Position numbers and translations under genes: made by a program
The notes under the pieces: generated by a model
Databases searched by the model: none
What the model saw: the letters and a program-made list of their open reading frames with translations, nothing else
Told to the model about the DNA's origin: nothing
In this document: piece by piece, positions 20,066-30,800 of the stretch
How the letters are laid out: each line of letters begins with the position of its first letter
Numbering within the stretch: position 1 is the stretch's first letter
Source of the DNA: Thereva unica
Lineage: Eukaryota > Arthropoda > Insecta > Diptera > Therevidae
Assembly (NCBI GenBank): GCA_949987705.1
Contig: CATLJY010000173.1
Coordinates: 56,753-120,752 of the forward strand
DNA: 64,000 bases
Direction: 5' to 3'

Positions 20066-20574
20066 TCATCTAGAAGATGAGAAATCTAGTTTTTCCAAGG
20101 TGTGTTTTATTAAGAAGTTCATTACTATATTGGCGATCCATGGACTAGCTGGATTACCCATAGCAGTTCCATCTAATTGTTGGTAAATATCACCATTGAA
20201 CTTAAAATAACTTGTATTGAATAAGAACTCAATTACCCCAAGAGTATATCCAATTGCAGATTTGTAATTCGTGAGATTATTATTGGCCATTCATCTTTTA
20301 TCACCTGAATAACTAGCTTTTTTGGAATATTGGTGAATAATGATACCACATCCAGCGATATTAGGACATAATTAGGTGGAATCTTGATATCCCGGATATC
20401 CCTTTTCATTTTGTCCCGTTGATTGCTTGTAATGTATTTAAGTGTGTATAATTTATTTACTAAAACTTTGGCTGTATTTTGGAATCTGATAGTCGGATCT
20501 TTGTTAATTTTTTTGTACATGTTCCTGTCCTTGAGTAAATCATTCATGGCTACAATGTAATCATGCTTGTACAT
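20066..20574 (-). pseudogene. Penelope-like element reverse transcriptase, copy A
   Basis: Two overlapping frames, 20574-20233 and 20290-20066. The first has the palm ISLDVVSLFTNIPKKLVIQV. The second has the Penelope hallmark YQQLDGTAMGNPASPWIANI and FLIKHTLEKLDF. The active-site region beyond 20066 is displaced across the Gypsy-2 insertion. The frame break near 20280 breaks the protein. Penelope RTs prime from a free 3' end at the target. Confidence 0.88.
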
Positions 20575-20673
20575 AACAACCGTAGAGTTCCCCTTGTCAC
20601 TATTGAGAATTTATAGATTATTGTTATTTTTAAGAAAGTACTTGGTTGGGTTATAGTCTTTAATTAAATTATT

Positions 20674-21078
20674 TTATTGATCGAAACGGTTAATGTTATT
20701 ATAGAAATTTGTTACTATATTCACCGCTTTGCCCCTCATTATACTTATATTTTGTTCCGTAGTAACTGTTTGCGATATGCCGTATTCTAAGTCTTTAATA
20801 ATATTTGGTATCGACACTTCCTTCTTCGTGGGAGGAATAGACATCTTAGAGCCTGCTGCTAAGATCCTCTTAGCTTCAATTGGTATTGTAACATATGTAT
20901 AGTTATATAGAAACTTGTCGCATATATTTATGTTCATCTTACCGTATTTTTCTGGCAATTCTGTCATTTGCTTCAAATTGTTCTTTTTTATTTTATCAAA
21001 AATATTGTTGTATCTGCTTTCTACTTTATATTTGAAATTTGACACAGTCAGTTTACCTGAGTAATTAATTTTTTCCAT
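20674..21078 (-). pseudogene. Penelope-like element N-terminal domain, copy A
   Basis: 134 codons: KVESRYNNIFDKIKKNNLKQ, MTELPEKYGKMN, then EAKRILAAGSKMSIP. This matches the N-terminal region that precedes RT in Penelope proteins. It ends at 20674, about 100 bp before the RT frame; the gap has stops. The ATG at 21076-21078 is the likely start of what remains. Confidence 0.65.
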
Positions 21079-21183
21079 AGATTATTTAAATCAATATTCA
21101 GTTGTTGTATTTTTCCGATTGTAATCTTTATTTCTAACTTTAAAATCGACCTTCTGAATTTAAAAAGGATTTTACCTACGTCA

Positions 21184-21603
21184 TTGTTGTATTTGTGTTC
21201 TTCATCCTGTAGTGATTATATACTTACACTTGATATTATTAATGATATGGTTAGGGAATACTTGTTCGTAGTTTACGAAATACAGTGTAAAATATGTAAT
21301 GCCTGTTATATTGGTCAAACACGGCAATTTTTAAAAAATAGACTATATCAACATAGGCATGACTGCAAAAGTACTAATGTCAACAAAAAAGAGAAAACAG
21401 CCTTAACCAGGCACCATTTCGAGGAAGAAAATCATATTTTCGATTTTGATAACACTAAAATCTTAGACTATGAGGTGAACTGGTTTAAACGCAATATTGA
21501 TACAATGATACACATACATTTAAATGATAACATCAATTTTCTGACAGACACTTTCCAATTAAGTCCATTGTACATGATGTTAGATGATAGTCGGATTACT
21601 TGA
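21184..21603 (+). pseudogene. Inverted partial Penelope copy with GIY-YIG-type endonuclease, copy A
   Basis: 139 codons on the opposite strand to the main Penelope body. EYLFVVYEIQCKICNACYIG then QTRQFLKNRLYQHRHDC gives a GIY-YIG-like nuclease with a CxxC before YIGQT, as in Penelope elements. The end, FDFDNTKILDYEVNWFKRNI, is also found at 15552-15764. So a 3' fragment sits upstream of and inverted to the main copy, an arrangement known for Penelope elements. The frame is open, but RT is missing. Confidence 0.8.
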
Positions 21604-21867
21604 TGATTCAGTAGTGGAATAACCATTCGCTGGACCTTTTCTGTCGTGTTTAGTGCTGTTGTTTGTTTTTTAAAGTTTTTAAAGTTTATTTTAAAGTTTT
21701 TTAAAATGTAGTGCTCGTCCGTCATAAATTTTTAATTTAGGATTAAGATTCCACAAAAAAGATTGTTGAAGATAGATGTTTTAGTTTGTTTAATATCTGA
21801 GGTATACAAGTTTTTTTTTATTATTGTTGATTAGTTAATTTTTCATGTGTTTTTCTAATTGTTAGCC

Positions 21868-21902
21868 CTGAAGAAGCGTTGAATAAAACGTGAAACGTTG
21901 GC
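21868..21902 (+). ncRNA. Hammerhead-ribozyme-like core in the Penelope terminal region, copy A
   Basis: CTGAAGA (fits CUGANGA) is followed by a short CGTT/AACG stem-loop and then GAAAC. Flanking GCC and GGC can pair across the core. Penelope-like elements are known to carry minimal hammerhead motifs in their terminal repeats. Self-cleavage is not shown here. Confidence 0.5.
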
Positions 21903-21977
21903 AAAAGAAGAAGTGACGGTGTTTCATTTACTTTATTTGTAATCGGAAAGTTGGCCTATACCAGCGATATACAACTG

Positions 21978-22850
21978 CATTACGTTATATCCTGAGAAGA
22001 TTTTAAAAGTGAAGCTATTTCAAGATATATTATTCAATTAAAGTGAAGATATTTGAGATATCTTATTCATATCCTGGCAAAATAAGAAGTTACAAGTTTT
22101 CAAGTTATACATTCGCAATTTTTAGGTAAAAGCTGTTATATAACCATATTTATATTCATATAAATATGATAAATACATATTCGTATCCTGGTACAATTCT
22201 ATTTTATAAGTTTTCAATAAATAATATTTAATTTTTAGGTGAAAACATTACGTTATATCCTGAGAAGATTTTTAAAGTGAAGATATTCAATTAAAGTGAA
22301 GATATTTGAGATATCTTATACATATCCTGGTAAAATTATAAGTTATAAGTTTCCAATTAATCCATTCGCAATTTTTAGGGGAAAGCTGTTATATAATCAT
22401 ATTCATATAAAATAATATGAGAAATATTCGTATCCTGGTACAATTATAATTTATAAGTTTTCAATAAATAATATTCAATTTTTAGGTGAAAACATTACGT
22501 TATATCCTGAGAAGATTTTAAGAGTGAAGATATTTCAAGATATCTTATTCAATTAAAGTGAAGATATTTGAGATATCTTATTCAAATCGTGGTAAAATAA
22601 GTAGTTATAAGGTTCCAATTAATACATTCGCAATTTTTAGGTGAAAGCAGTTATATAATCATATTCATATTTATATAAAATAATATGAGAAATGGTTGAG
22701 ATATTCGTATCCTGGTAAAATAAGAAGTTATAAATTTTCAATTTATGCATTTTCATATCCTGGTAAAATCTCGGAAAATATAAGAGTGAAAACTTTTACG
22801 TAATTGTGTTTATATCCTGGTAAAATTAGGATTTATAAATTTTCCATAAT
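21978..22850 (+). repeat. Tandem array 2 (about 250-265-bp units), copy A
   Basis: The same family as array 1. Unit starts (ATTACGTTATATCCTGAG) lie at about 21979, 22247 and 22494. The last units degenerate, and the ATG of the protease-like ORF (22849) lies inside the final half-unit. Confidence 0.88.
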
Positions 22851-23405
22851 GAATTTGGGAATTCATAATTTGTCTGAGAACAATAAAAATACAACAGAAA
22901 AGGGTGAAGAACTTGATGAGGCGATCATTATTTTGTTTCACACTATTATAAAAACATTTAATTATGAGCCAAAAAGAGTCTTGTGGGCTCATATAGAACT
23001 AATAGAACCCGCCTTTTCTAACATGGATTTTATACAGATCATATGACTTCCAGGTCATTGGATATGTTTCTATTATGATACAAAATCTGTATTCATTTAG
23101 GATTCTATGAATAATTAGTCTTACTTATCGAAAGATTTACAAGTCATTTTGGAAAACTCTTTCCACACATTGATTCAAAATTGTTGAATTACCAAGAGTC
23201 TAACAGCAACCCAATAATGGAGACTGCGGATTATACGCCATCGCTTTTGCAGTTTACTGCGTCTTTCGAATAAAGCCGGAACTCACTCATTATGAACACA
23301 CATCTATGCGACAACATTGAGTTAAGATTTTGGAATCACGCGTTATTGAACATTTTCCACAAAGCAATCAATATTCAAAACAGAAAGTTTTGCCGTTAGC
23401 AAAAG
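22849..23405 (+). pseudogene. Ulp1/C48-like cysteine protease, first copy, copy A
   Basis: The ORF starts MNLGIHNLSENNKN with a helical segment LDEAIIILFHTIIKTFNYEP. Past a TGA (23044-23046), in the same frame, is LPGHWICFYYDTKSVFI, with the expected catalytic histidine (23056-23058) and a following DSMN after a TAG. In another frame GDCGLYAIAFAVYC has the expected catalytic cysteine (codon 23225-23227), followed by MRQHI. These match the His-Asp-Cys order of SUMO-protease-like C48 peptidases, often seen in transposon-linked arthropod proteins. Three in-frame stops and a frame break make it a pseudogene. Confidence 0.7.
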
Positions 23406-24429
23406 CTCTGCACAATCGTTATCGAAGTCTAGAAAATAAAACCAACAAAATATAGTTGTTTTCAAACCTCGTGACATCCCGCGCATGTTCCCCAGCTAAG
23501 CTCTTAAAAATGTTTAAAAGTTCAGACAAAAGCTTCAGTTAACTCCTCCTATCAAATCACTTGTTGCCATGTAATCAGTTGCGACTGCGTATTGCTACCG
23601 GGAGGTGTATCTTTCTGGGACTTCAATGATTATTTAAAAAATTTACAAATTATGACCCGTTTTAACTACACCCGTTTTTATATTTTTTTTTATTTTAAGG
23701 TTATTATATTTTACACATATGCTACAGAAATAATTTGTAGTAATTTCTACTAAAAAATACGAATTTTGTGTTTTTATCACTTTGATTACTAGATTGTTGA
23801 CATTTCCTGCCAGTCGCATACGCGCTTCTGCCCGGGGAGGTTGTGTTGCTTGCGACTGCGGGGAACTGTCGGTTTATGAATGAAAACGCTCATTTATTCA
23901 AAGGAATTTTTTTCAGCATTTTTTTTTTAAATTATTTTAAATTTAGAAATGAGAAATATTTCGCATAATTAAAGTAAAATTATGCCTATTATGTTGACTA
24001 AACTGCCTTTGTTGAGCAGGGGCTTTACATGTATTTAAAAGCTCTGCTCAACACATAGAAAGATAAATTAACTTTATTCATTCGGCATGCGCGCATCCCT
24101 TCCCAAATTATTTTGTTTAGTTTTTTCAGTGTTTGTTGCCGTTTTAACTAAAAAGAGGTGAAATGATAGAACATTATTTATAAAATTTGGCAACGAGGTG
24201 CGCAGAACTGCTCAAATTTTTTGTGTCACGGAGTTTGAAAAATTCTATACTTGATTCGAATATTTTGAAAGTAAGACTATTTTTAATTCCGCATTTTCAT
24301 CTTCAATAAGTTACTCTCACAATAATAATAATTTTACAGTACAGAATACTGATCATTTAGTAATTGAAGAACTTTCTGATAGCACAGTTGAAACTAGGGT
24401 GGAATGTCGGAGAAAAAATGAAATTACAT
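23406..24429. other. Non-coding spacer with a GC-richer island and hairpin, copy A
   Basis: No gene is visible. Two related segments, TTGCGACTGCG with GGGAGGTGT (about 23580) and CCCGGGGAGGTTGTGTTGC with TTGCGACTGCGG (about 23835), stand out from AT-rich surroundings. At 24010-24055 TGTTGAGCAGGGGCTTT and AAAGCTCTGCTCAACA form a 16-bp stem with two mismatches. Confidence 0.5.
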
Positions 24430-24905
24430 GACAAGGATTCTGTCGGCTAGATTTACAAGTTCTTACGGAAGCTGAAAAAACTATGATTGCCAGAAACAAA
24501 TGCCTTACTGACAACCACATGTGTGCCTTTATTTCTATAGTGCAACATGTATCTTGTTACTTACCGTACGAGACAATATACATACAACGTCTGGACAAAA
24601 TTAAAAATTACTAATTATATACAGATATTGCCAGGTGATAGTCACTTGTTCTGTAGCTATTATAATAAAGACAAAAATTCATTTTATATTTATGACTCCA
24701 TGAATGTAGGATATATAAGCGACAAGCACAAGCTGTTCCTCCTAAAACTATTCCCACAATTTAACGAGATGACTATTAGGTTTCCAAAAGTGCAATCGAT
24801 TCAACTAGTGGTGGGGTTTTTGCAATCGCTTTTGCAACATCTGTCATATTCGAAGTTAATCCAGTCACAGTTAACTATCATCTTTTTGTTGAATAACAAT
24901 GGATG
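24430..24905 (+). pseudogene. Ulp1/C48-like protease, second degenerate copy, copy A
   Basis: MIARNKCLTDNHMCAFISIV (about 24482-24545) is a C48-type start. In the next frame come ILPGDSHLFCSYYNKDKNSF and YIYDSMN, where the catalytic HW is replaced by DS. In a further frame GGVFAIAFATSVIFEVNP has lost the DC of the catalytic DCG. So two of the three catalytic positions are gone. It shares the fold pattern with 22849-23405 but is clearly decayed. Confidence 0.6.
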
Positions 24906-25059
24906 ACTGGATGCCCATAAAAAATCAAGAAAATGATATTTTTTCAATTTTAATTAAGTAAATGTTTATGTTCTCCTGAGTATCATTATTAAATAATATA
25001 ATTTAGTGATAGATTTAAAACATGTTCCACGGAAGTAAAAAAATTAGATTTCACCATTG

Positions 25060-25135
25060 CGCGGCCGAGGATTGAACTTGGTTCCCCGGGTAGGATTCCA
25101 GCGCCTTAGGTCTAGGCTACCGATATTAGGTGCCT
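25060..25135 (-). other. tRNA-like segment after a LINE tail, copy A
   Basis: Read on the minus strand, TAGCCTAGACCTAAGGCGC resembles an RNA polymerase III A box, and GTTCAATCCTCGGC, about 35 bases on, resembles a B box. A full cloverleaf with matching acceptor arms is not evident, so this is called tRNA-derived sequence (SINE head or captured tRNA), not a tRNA gene. Confidence 0.5.
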
Positions 25136-25270
25136 TAGGTGTAACCCTTTATACAACCAGTCCGTCATGTCGTTCAGTTCAATGTCTAGTAGTAAGCTTG
25201 CTTTGAAGAATAGAGGAGAACAGGAAAGGTTAGAGGGGGTCTGGAGGGTGTAGAACCTCACGTTTGAACT
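25136..25270 (-). mobile_element. CR1/Jockey-like LINE 3' end, truncated by the duplication junction, copy A
   Basis: Its reverse complement matches the 3' UTR and coding end of the LINE at 7262-10271 (CCAGACCCCCTCTAACCTTT; GACATGACGGACTGGT). It stops at 25270, where copy B of the duplication begins. The corresponding sequence in copy B continues to about 40235. Confidence 0.85.
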
Positions 25271-25427
25271 CATATAGCAATAAATGTTCAATGAAAATAA
25301 AATTAAAAAAACATTTATTTACTGCCAAAATGTGTTTTAACTACAGGAAAAAAATTTCATATTTTAAAATAAAGGAAACGAGAAAAAAATGTTAAAAATT
25401 GGTCATTTTTTAGCCTTCTAAACGGTA

Positions 25428-26145
25428 CTAGTACCTTAATTGGGAAGTGTCTGTCCGAAAATTGATGCTGTTATCATTTAAATGTATGTGTATCATTTCA
25501 CTAATATTGCGTTTAAACCAGTTCACCTCATAGTCTAAGATTTTAGTGTTATCGAAATCGAAAATATGATTTTTTCCTCGAAATATTGTCTGGTTAAGGC
25601 TGTTTTCTATTTTTTTTGACATTGGTACTTTTGCAGTCATGCCTATATTGATATAGTCTATTTTTTCAAAAATTGCCGTTTTTGACCAATATAAAAGACA
25701 TTACACATTTTACATTGTATTTCGTAAACTATATTTGAACGTGTATCTGGTGCGTCAGGGTCTTTAAGTCTCGTGAATAAATTATGCACGTATTATAAAA
25801 AATTACCCTAGTGTCCTTGAAGTATGTTGTTATCAAACTACTTAATTTATACGCAACGGGTGTCAAATACGGGAGTCTGATATATTTTACATTATCCACA
25901 GATCTACTCGTCATTGATATTACGTTATTATTATTATTATTTCTCTTAGACATATATTGTTCTATGACTCTGCACAAGTGTACATACACAAAAAACGTTG
26001 GGTAGTTGTTATTTTTCAATATAGCCTTCGTGATATTAATACTCTCCTTAATATGTTTTTCGGAGCATATGTTATGAATTTTGCTCATCATGTTGAGAAT
26101 CACGTTGCGCTTTTGTTGTAGTGGGCATACTGACCGGAAATTCAA
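25428..26145 (-). pseudogene. Penelope-like C-terminal region, copy B
   Basis: Near-identical to 15552-16269, with the same open segments (26145-25729 and 25640-25428) and one amino-acid change (KHIKESINI for KHIKENINI). Same truncation at the endonuclease end. Confidence 0.75.
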
Positions 26146-26485
26146 AATTCTGCCTGAACTGGACGGTTTTCTATACCAATTCGTATCTAAGCTCCCATCG
26201 TCGTTGCTAAGAAAATATACATCCAGGAAGGGAAGACCATTGTTGGTGTATTATCTTTGGGTGTCGTTAAATAAAACACTAACCATTTAATGTTAAATTC
26301 ACTGATTTCTTTATTGGATATATGATTACAAGTCCGTGTAGCCCTGATCGCATCCAACTAGCAACTGCCGCTGGCTGACTCTCATAACGGGCTTTCGGCT
26401 TATCTCTTCATACATATACTACACCTTCCTCTTTTGAGAACATCTACTTTCTACAGGATATCAATCTTATACAATTCCTTTTCAA

Positions 26486-26516
<31 letters not shown>

Positions 26517-26611
26517 AACTTACACTATTAAATTTTCATTTTACAACATCAGATTTCACTAAGTTATCAATGCGTCTCACAAAATAATCTTAATTAGTAC
26601 GTACTTCTACA

Positions 26612-27394
26612 CTACTTCAAATTTACTCTTGTTGGGAAGTTGCCCTGCGGAATCTTCTTTATTTCTTGGTAGACTTCTGATGGTCTGTTACGTGTTACCC
26701 TAGTATGCCTCAAATATTTTGCATTTCTTCTAATGATATTACCATTTGCAATTTTTATCCAATAGGAATGAGGTGTTTTGGCTTTTTCTACAATTTTGGC
26801 TAATTTCCATTTCCTATTATCTATATACCATGCCTCCTCCCCTTTTCCAAACTCAGGTATCACTCTCGCATGTTTGTCGTAATATAATTTATCTTTATAA
26901 TTCTTTTTTGCTACTATCTTTCCTACTTCATAATGACAGTTATTTTTGTATAATGATAATTTTGCTGGAACTGCACTCCTTGTTTTCCTTCCAAAATTTA
27001 ACTCTGCAGGTGACAACAGACTTCCTTTCACAGGCGTGTTCCTATAATCTAGTAGTGCTTTCCAGAGCTCTTGTTTGCTCTCTTTACATTTTGATAATAT
27101 GGATTTCGCTATTCCTACAAACTTTTCAGCAAACCCATTTGATTGGGGGTAGCGGGGACTCGATGTTGTTTCCCTAATATCATTCTTACGTGCAAACGCT
27201 TGGAATGCGTATGACCCAAATGGTACATTATCGGCAATGATCTCTCTTGGAATGCCATGAATTGAAAACAACTCTTTCAGTTTTGACATCACTTCTGTAG
27301 CGGTTTTATTTCTTAATGGAAGGATGTCGAAATACTTTGAATAATAATCTGCAACTACGAGATACGACTTACCACCCAGTTCAAATATATCCAT
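26612..27394 (-). pseudogene. Gypsy-2 integrase core, copy B
   Basis: 260 codons, differing from copy A by one visible residue (YLVVADYYSK for YLIVADYYSK). Its upstream zinc-binding part now lies beyond Gypsy-1 at about 32090-32270. Confidence 0.85.
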
Positions 27395-27396
27395 CC

Positions 27397-27665
27397 TGTA
27401 ATATTCTTATTTAATAAAATACTTGTTTTTTAAAATACGTTCTTTATTACACTCATGTTCGTACGGTTAGTTTCAGAGTTCAAGAGCCACTGGCTTCTAC
27501 CGCTACATCTCGATAGTTCTAATTCTGTATTGCTCACGTAATGTATAAGTATTAGTATAAGTGTTACATAGTGTTATTCCTTAATTATTATATTTCATTA
27601 CATGTTATACTTCAATATTTATTATAATTCATTATTTATTATAATTCATTATTTATTATACTTCA
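27397..27665 (-). repeat. Gypsy-1 3' LTR
   Basis: 269 bp. It lacks the 14-bp CATATTTGCTTAAT segment present in the other LTR and ends with repeated TTATTTATTATAATTCA words. Confidence 0.92.
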
Positions 27666-27889
27666 TCTCCCCTTAAACTTTATTCTTGCTACATTGACAT
27701 TTATCATTCATTTACTTTTCCTATGTTATTACAAATTAGAGCTCTTAATTCAAAACTATCACTTTGCTACACTATCTTAATTTCTTACTTACTATTTACA
27801 TACTTATCTTTCCCCTATCAAGGTTTGAAAAAGCAAATTTCGTCCTTCGATTTCATTCTACGTTTTTTTTTTTTTTTTTTTTCTTTCTT

Positions 27890-30800
27890 TTATTGCAGTT
27901 TGCGTTTTTTAATATCTCTTGAATTTCTTCGCAAAATGGTACCATTATTAAGTTGTATATTGTATGATCGTGGGGTAGTGTGCTTCGCTGCTATTGTACC
28001 TTTTTCCCATAGTCTCCCATTCCTAATCCAAACTAGTTCGTTCTTCTCAAATTGTTTTTCCGATTTTGTATGTCTATCATAGTAAAATTTTTGCTTTAAC
28101 TGTTTATCTTTTAGTTTTTGTTTTGTTTGTTTGGTATTTTGTGTATAGAAATTTCTGCTATTCCCTGGTATCACTGATCTTGTTTTTCTGTTTAATAACA
28201 ACTCAGCTGGAGATTTTCCTACGACTTTTAGGGGGGTATTTCTAAATTCTAACAATACCAACCACAATTTTCCTTTACTTTCATTGCATTTTTTTATTAG
28301 ATTTTTCATGGTTTGCACCATTCTTTCTGCCAATCCATTGGATTGTGGGTATCGGAAACTCGTTGTATTTAAGGTAATATCATATTTTTCGCAAAACTTT
28401 TTGAACACGTATGACGCAAATGGCATATTATCTGATATTATTTCTCTCGGTATGCCATGAGTCGCGAAAATTATTTCTAACTTTTTAATAACTACCTGCG
28501 CGGTTTTAGATTTGAGAGGCATTACCTCCGGATATTTAGAAAAATAATCTACAACGACCAGATAGTTTTTCCGATGTATTTCCATAATATCCATTGCAAT
28601 TTTCTCAAAAGGATACGATGGTAACTCGTGAGGTATCATTGGTTCTTTTCTCTCGGCATGACTAAATTTTTGACATATTTCGCAACGTGCGATTTTTGAT
28701 TCAATTTGTTGGTTTATGTTTGGCCAGTACACAAGACTTCTAGCTCTCATTTTAGTGCGTTCTATACCCTGATGCACCTGGTGAAGCAAGTCTAGAATAT
28801 GGTCTCTCATATTATAAGGAATTATTATCCTGTCATTTAAGTAAACTAATCCATCATCTACATATAAATCTTCTCTAAATTTCCAATAGAAACGAACTTC
28901 TTCATTTACTTTCTGCTTATTTTGAGGCCAGCCTTCTTGTATTATTCTAACTAATTCGCTTAACACTACATCCTTTGCCGTTTCTTGTTTCAACCATAAT
29001 TTCTTTTTATCACTTACATTAATTGTGTGGACTAGTTCATTAAGTTCTTCTATTTCAGGATGCTCCATCTTTGTATCAAAATTACGAGACAAGATATCTG
29101 CAATATAGAGAAATTTCCCAGGGATGTACTCTAAGCTCAAATCATATTTTAGAAGTCTAATTTTCATTCGCTGGAGGCGAGGAGAAGGAATTTGTCCAAT
29201 CTCCTTTCTCATGATTCCTAATAATGGTTTATGGTCTGTTTCCACCCTAACTTTATTTCCATAAATAAATTGGTGATATTTGTCGCAAGCAAACACAATT
29301 GCTAGAAGTTCCTTTTCAATTTGCGCGTAGTTTATTTCCGTTGAGGTTAAGCTACGTGATGCAAAATTTACTGGCTTGCCATTTTGTAAAAGACAACAAC
29401 CTAAACCAAATTTAGATGCGTCAGTTTGAAGAGTAATGTCCTTGCTAGGATCGAACGCTTTTAACGTCGGTGCATTAATAATAGCTTGCTTAATTTTCGA
29501 CAGACATTGAGAATGGCTTGAGAGCCATTTGAATTCTATATTCTTTTTTAATAATTCACGCAATGGTTGGCATAGCTCTGATAAGTTTGGGACAAATTTT
29601 CGTAGATAGTTGATCATTCCTAAACACTTCTGAAGATCTTTTTTACTTTCACAATCTTTAATATTATTTATCGCCTCGATTCTTTTCGGATCTGCACAAA
29701 TCCCTTCAGATGAAATAATATGCCCTAAATAACATACTTGATTAACTTTATACTGAATTTTAGACCTATTAAACTTTATATTCTTTTCTTTTGCTCTTTG
29801 CAACACCTTCTTTAGGATTTCATCATGCTCCCGTTCATTCTCGGCAGCTATTAGAATATCATCGATATAAATAGTAACCCCAGGTATATCTGAAAAATTT
29901 CTCTCAACTAGTTTTTGAAAAACTTCGGGGGCTGTTTTAATTCCAAATGGAAGTCTATTAAATTTAAAACACCCAAAAGGTGTCGAAAATGTACACAATT
30001 TACTAGAAACTTCATCTAGACCAACATGCCAGTAGCCATCTTTCAAATCAAGAACTGTGAAAATTTTCTTATTTGATAATTTAGCAGCTATCTCCTCAAA
30101 AGAAGGAATAGGGTATTTTTCTTCTTTTATTGCCTCATTTAGATATTTTGGATCTAGACAAATACGTATGTTTTTGTTTGGTTTCTCTACGACAACAATA
30201 TTTGACACCCAGTCTGATGGTTCATCTACTTTTGAAATTATTTCCCTATCACATAAATCCTCTAATACCGACCTAACCTTTTCTTGAATTTTAAGTGGGA
30301 TTCGTCTCGCAGCTTTAACGACCGGACATGCACCTTCCTTTAATTTTATTTTATGGTTTTCCATAAACTTTCCTATACCCTGAAATATATTTTCATATTC
30401 CACTAATATATCATCATTTTCACTATTATTCACTGTATTTACACGTTTAATTAAATTAAGTTCCTCACACGCATTAAGACCTAGTAATGGAACGGAATTG
30501 GAGTCAACAATATGAAAATTCTGGGATGATATGGTATTCGCGACGATGCACACTAACTCCACTTCTCCTTTTGATTTTATTTCATTATCATTATAATCAT
30601 ATAATTTTACTTCACTTTGATTTATTCTACTATTCTTAAAGTATTTGACATATTTTTCCGGCAATGTATTTACTTCAGAGCCTGTGTCTAATTTAAATTT
30701 AATTTCGAGATCTTCTATTCGTATTTTTTCAAACCACGACTTACTGTTATTGCTTAAAATTGTGTCAATATAAAAATTTTCTAACTTACTTTGCCTTTGT

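Larger units (their letters stand above)
15395..25270. repeat. Tandem segmental duplication, copy A (9,876 bp)
   Basis: Everything from 15395 to 25270 is repeated from 25271 to 39841, interrupted there by one Gypsy insertion. The offset is 9,876 bp before the insertion and about 14,570 after it. Differences are rare single-base changes and homopolymer length changes. Junction 25268-25272 fuses the LINE tail (GTTTGAAC) to the left boundary (ATATAGC) with a shared TC. Confidence 0.93.

Noticed and set aside
23044..23118. Stop-codon recoding in the protease ORF
   Set aside because: Both TGA and TAG occur, and a frame shift follows before the Cys motif. Decay is the simpler explanation.
25060..25135. 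tRNA gene on the minus strand
   Set aside because: A- and B-box-like words are present, but I could not find a complete cloverleaf with a paired acceptor stem. It also follows a LINE tail, so it is recorded as tRNA-like only.
26746..27177. 143-codon plus-strand ORF (and its copy at 16869-17300)
   Set aside because: It is antisense to the Gypsy-2 integrase and low in complexity.
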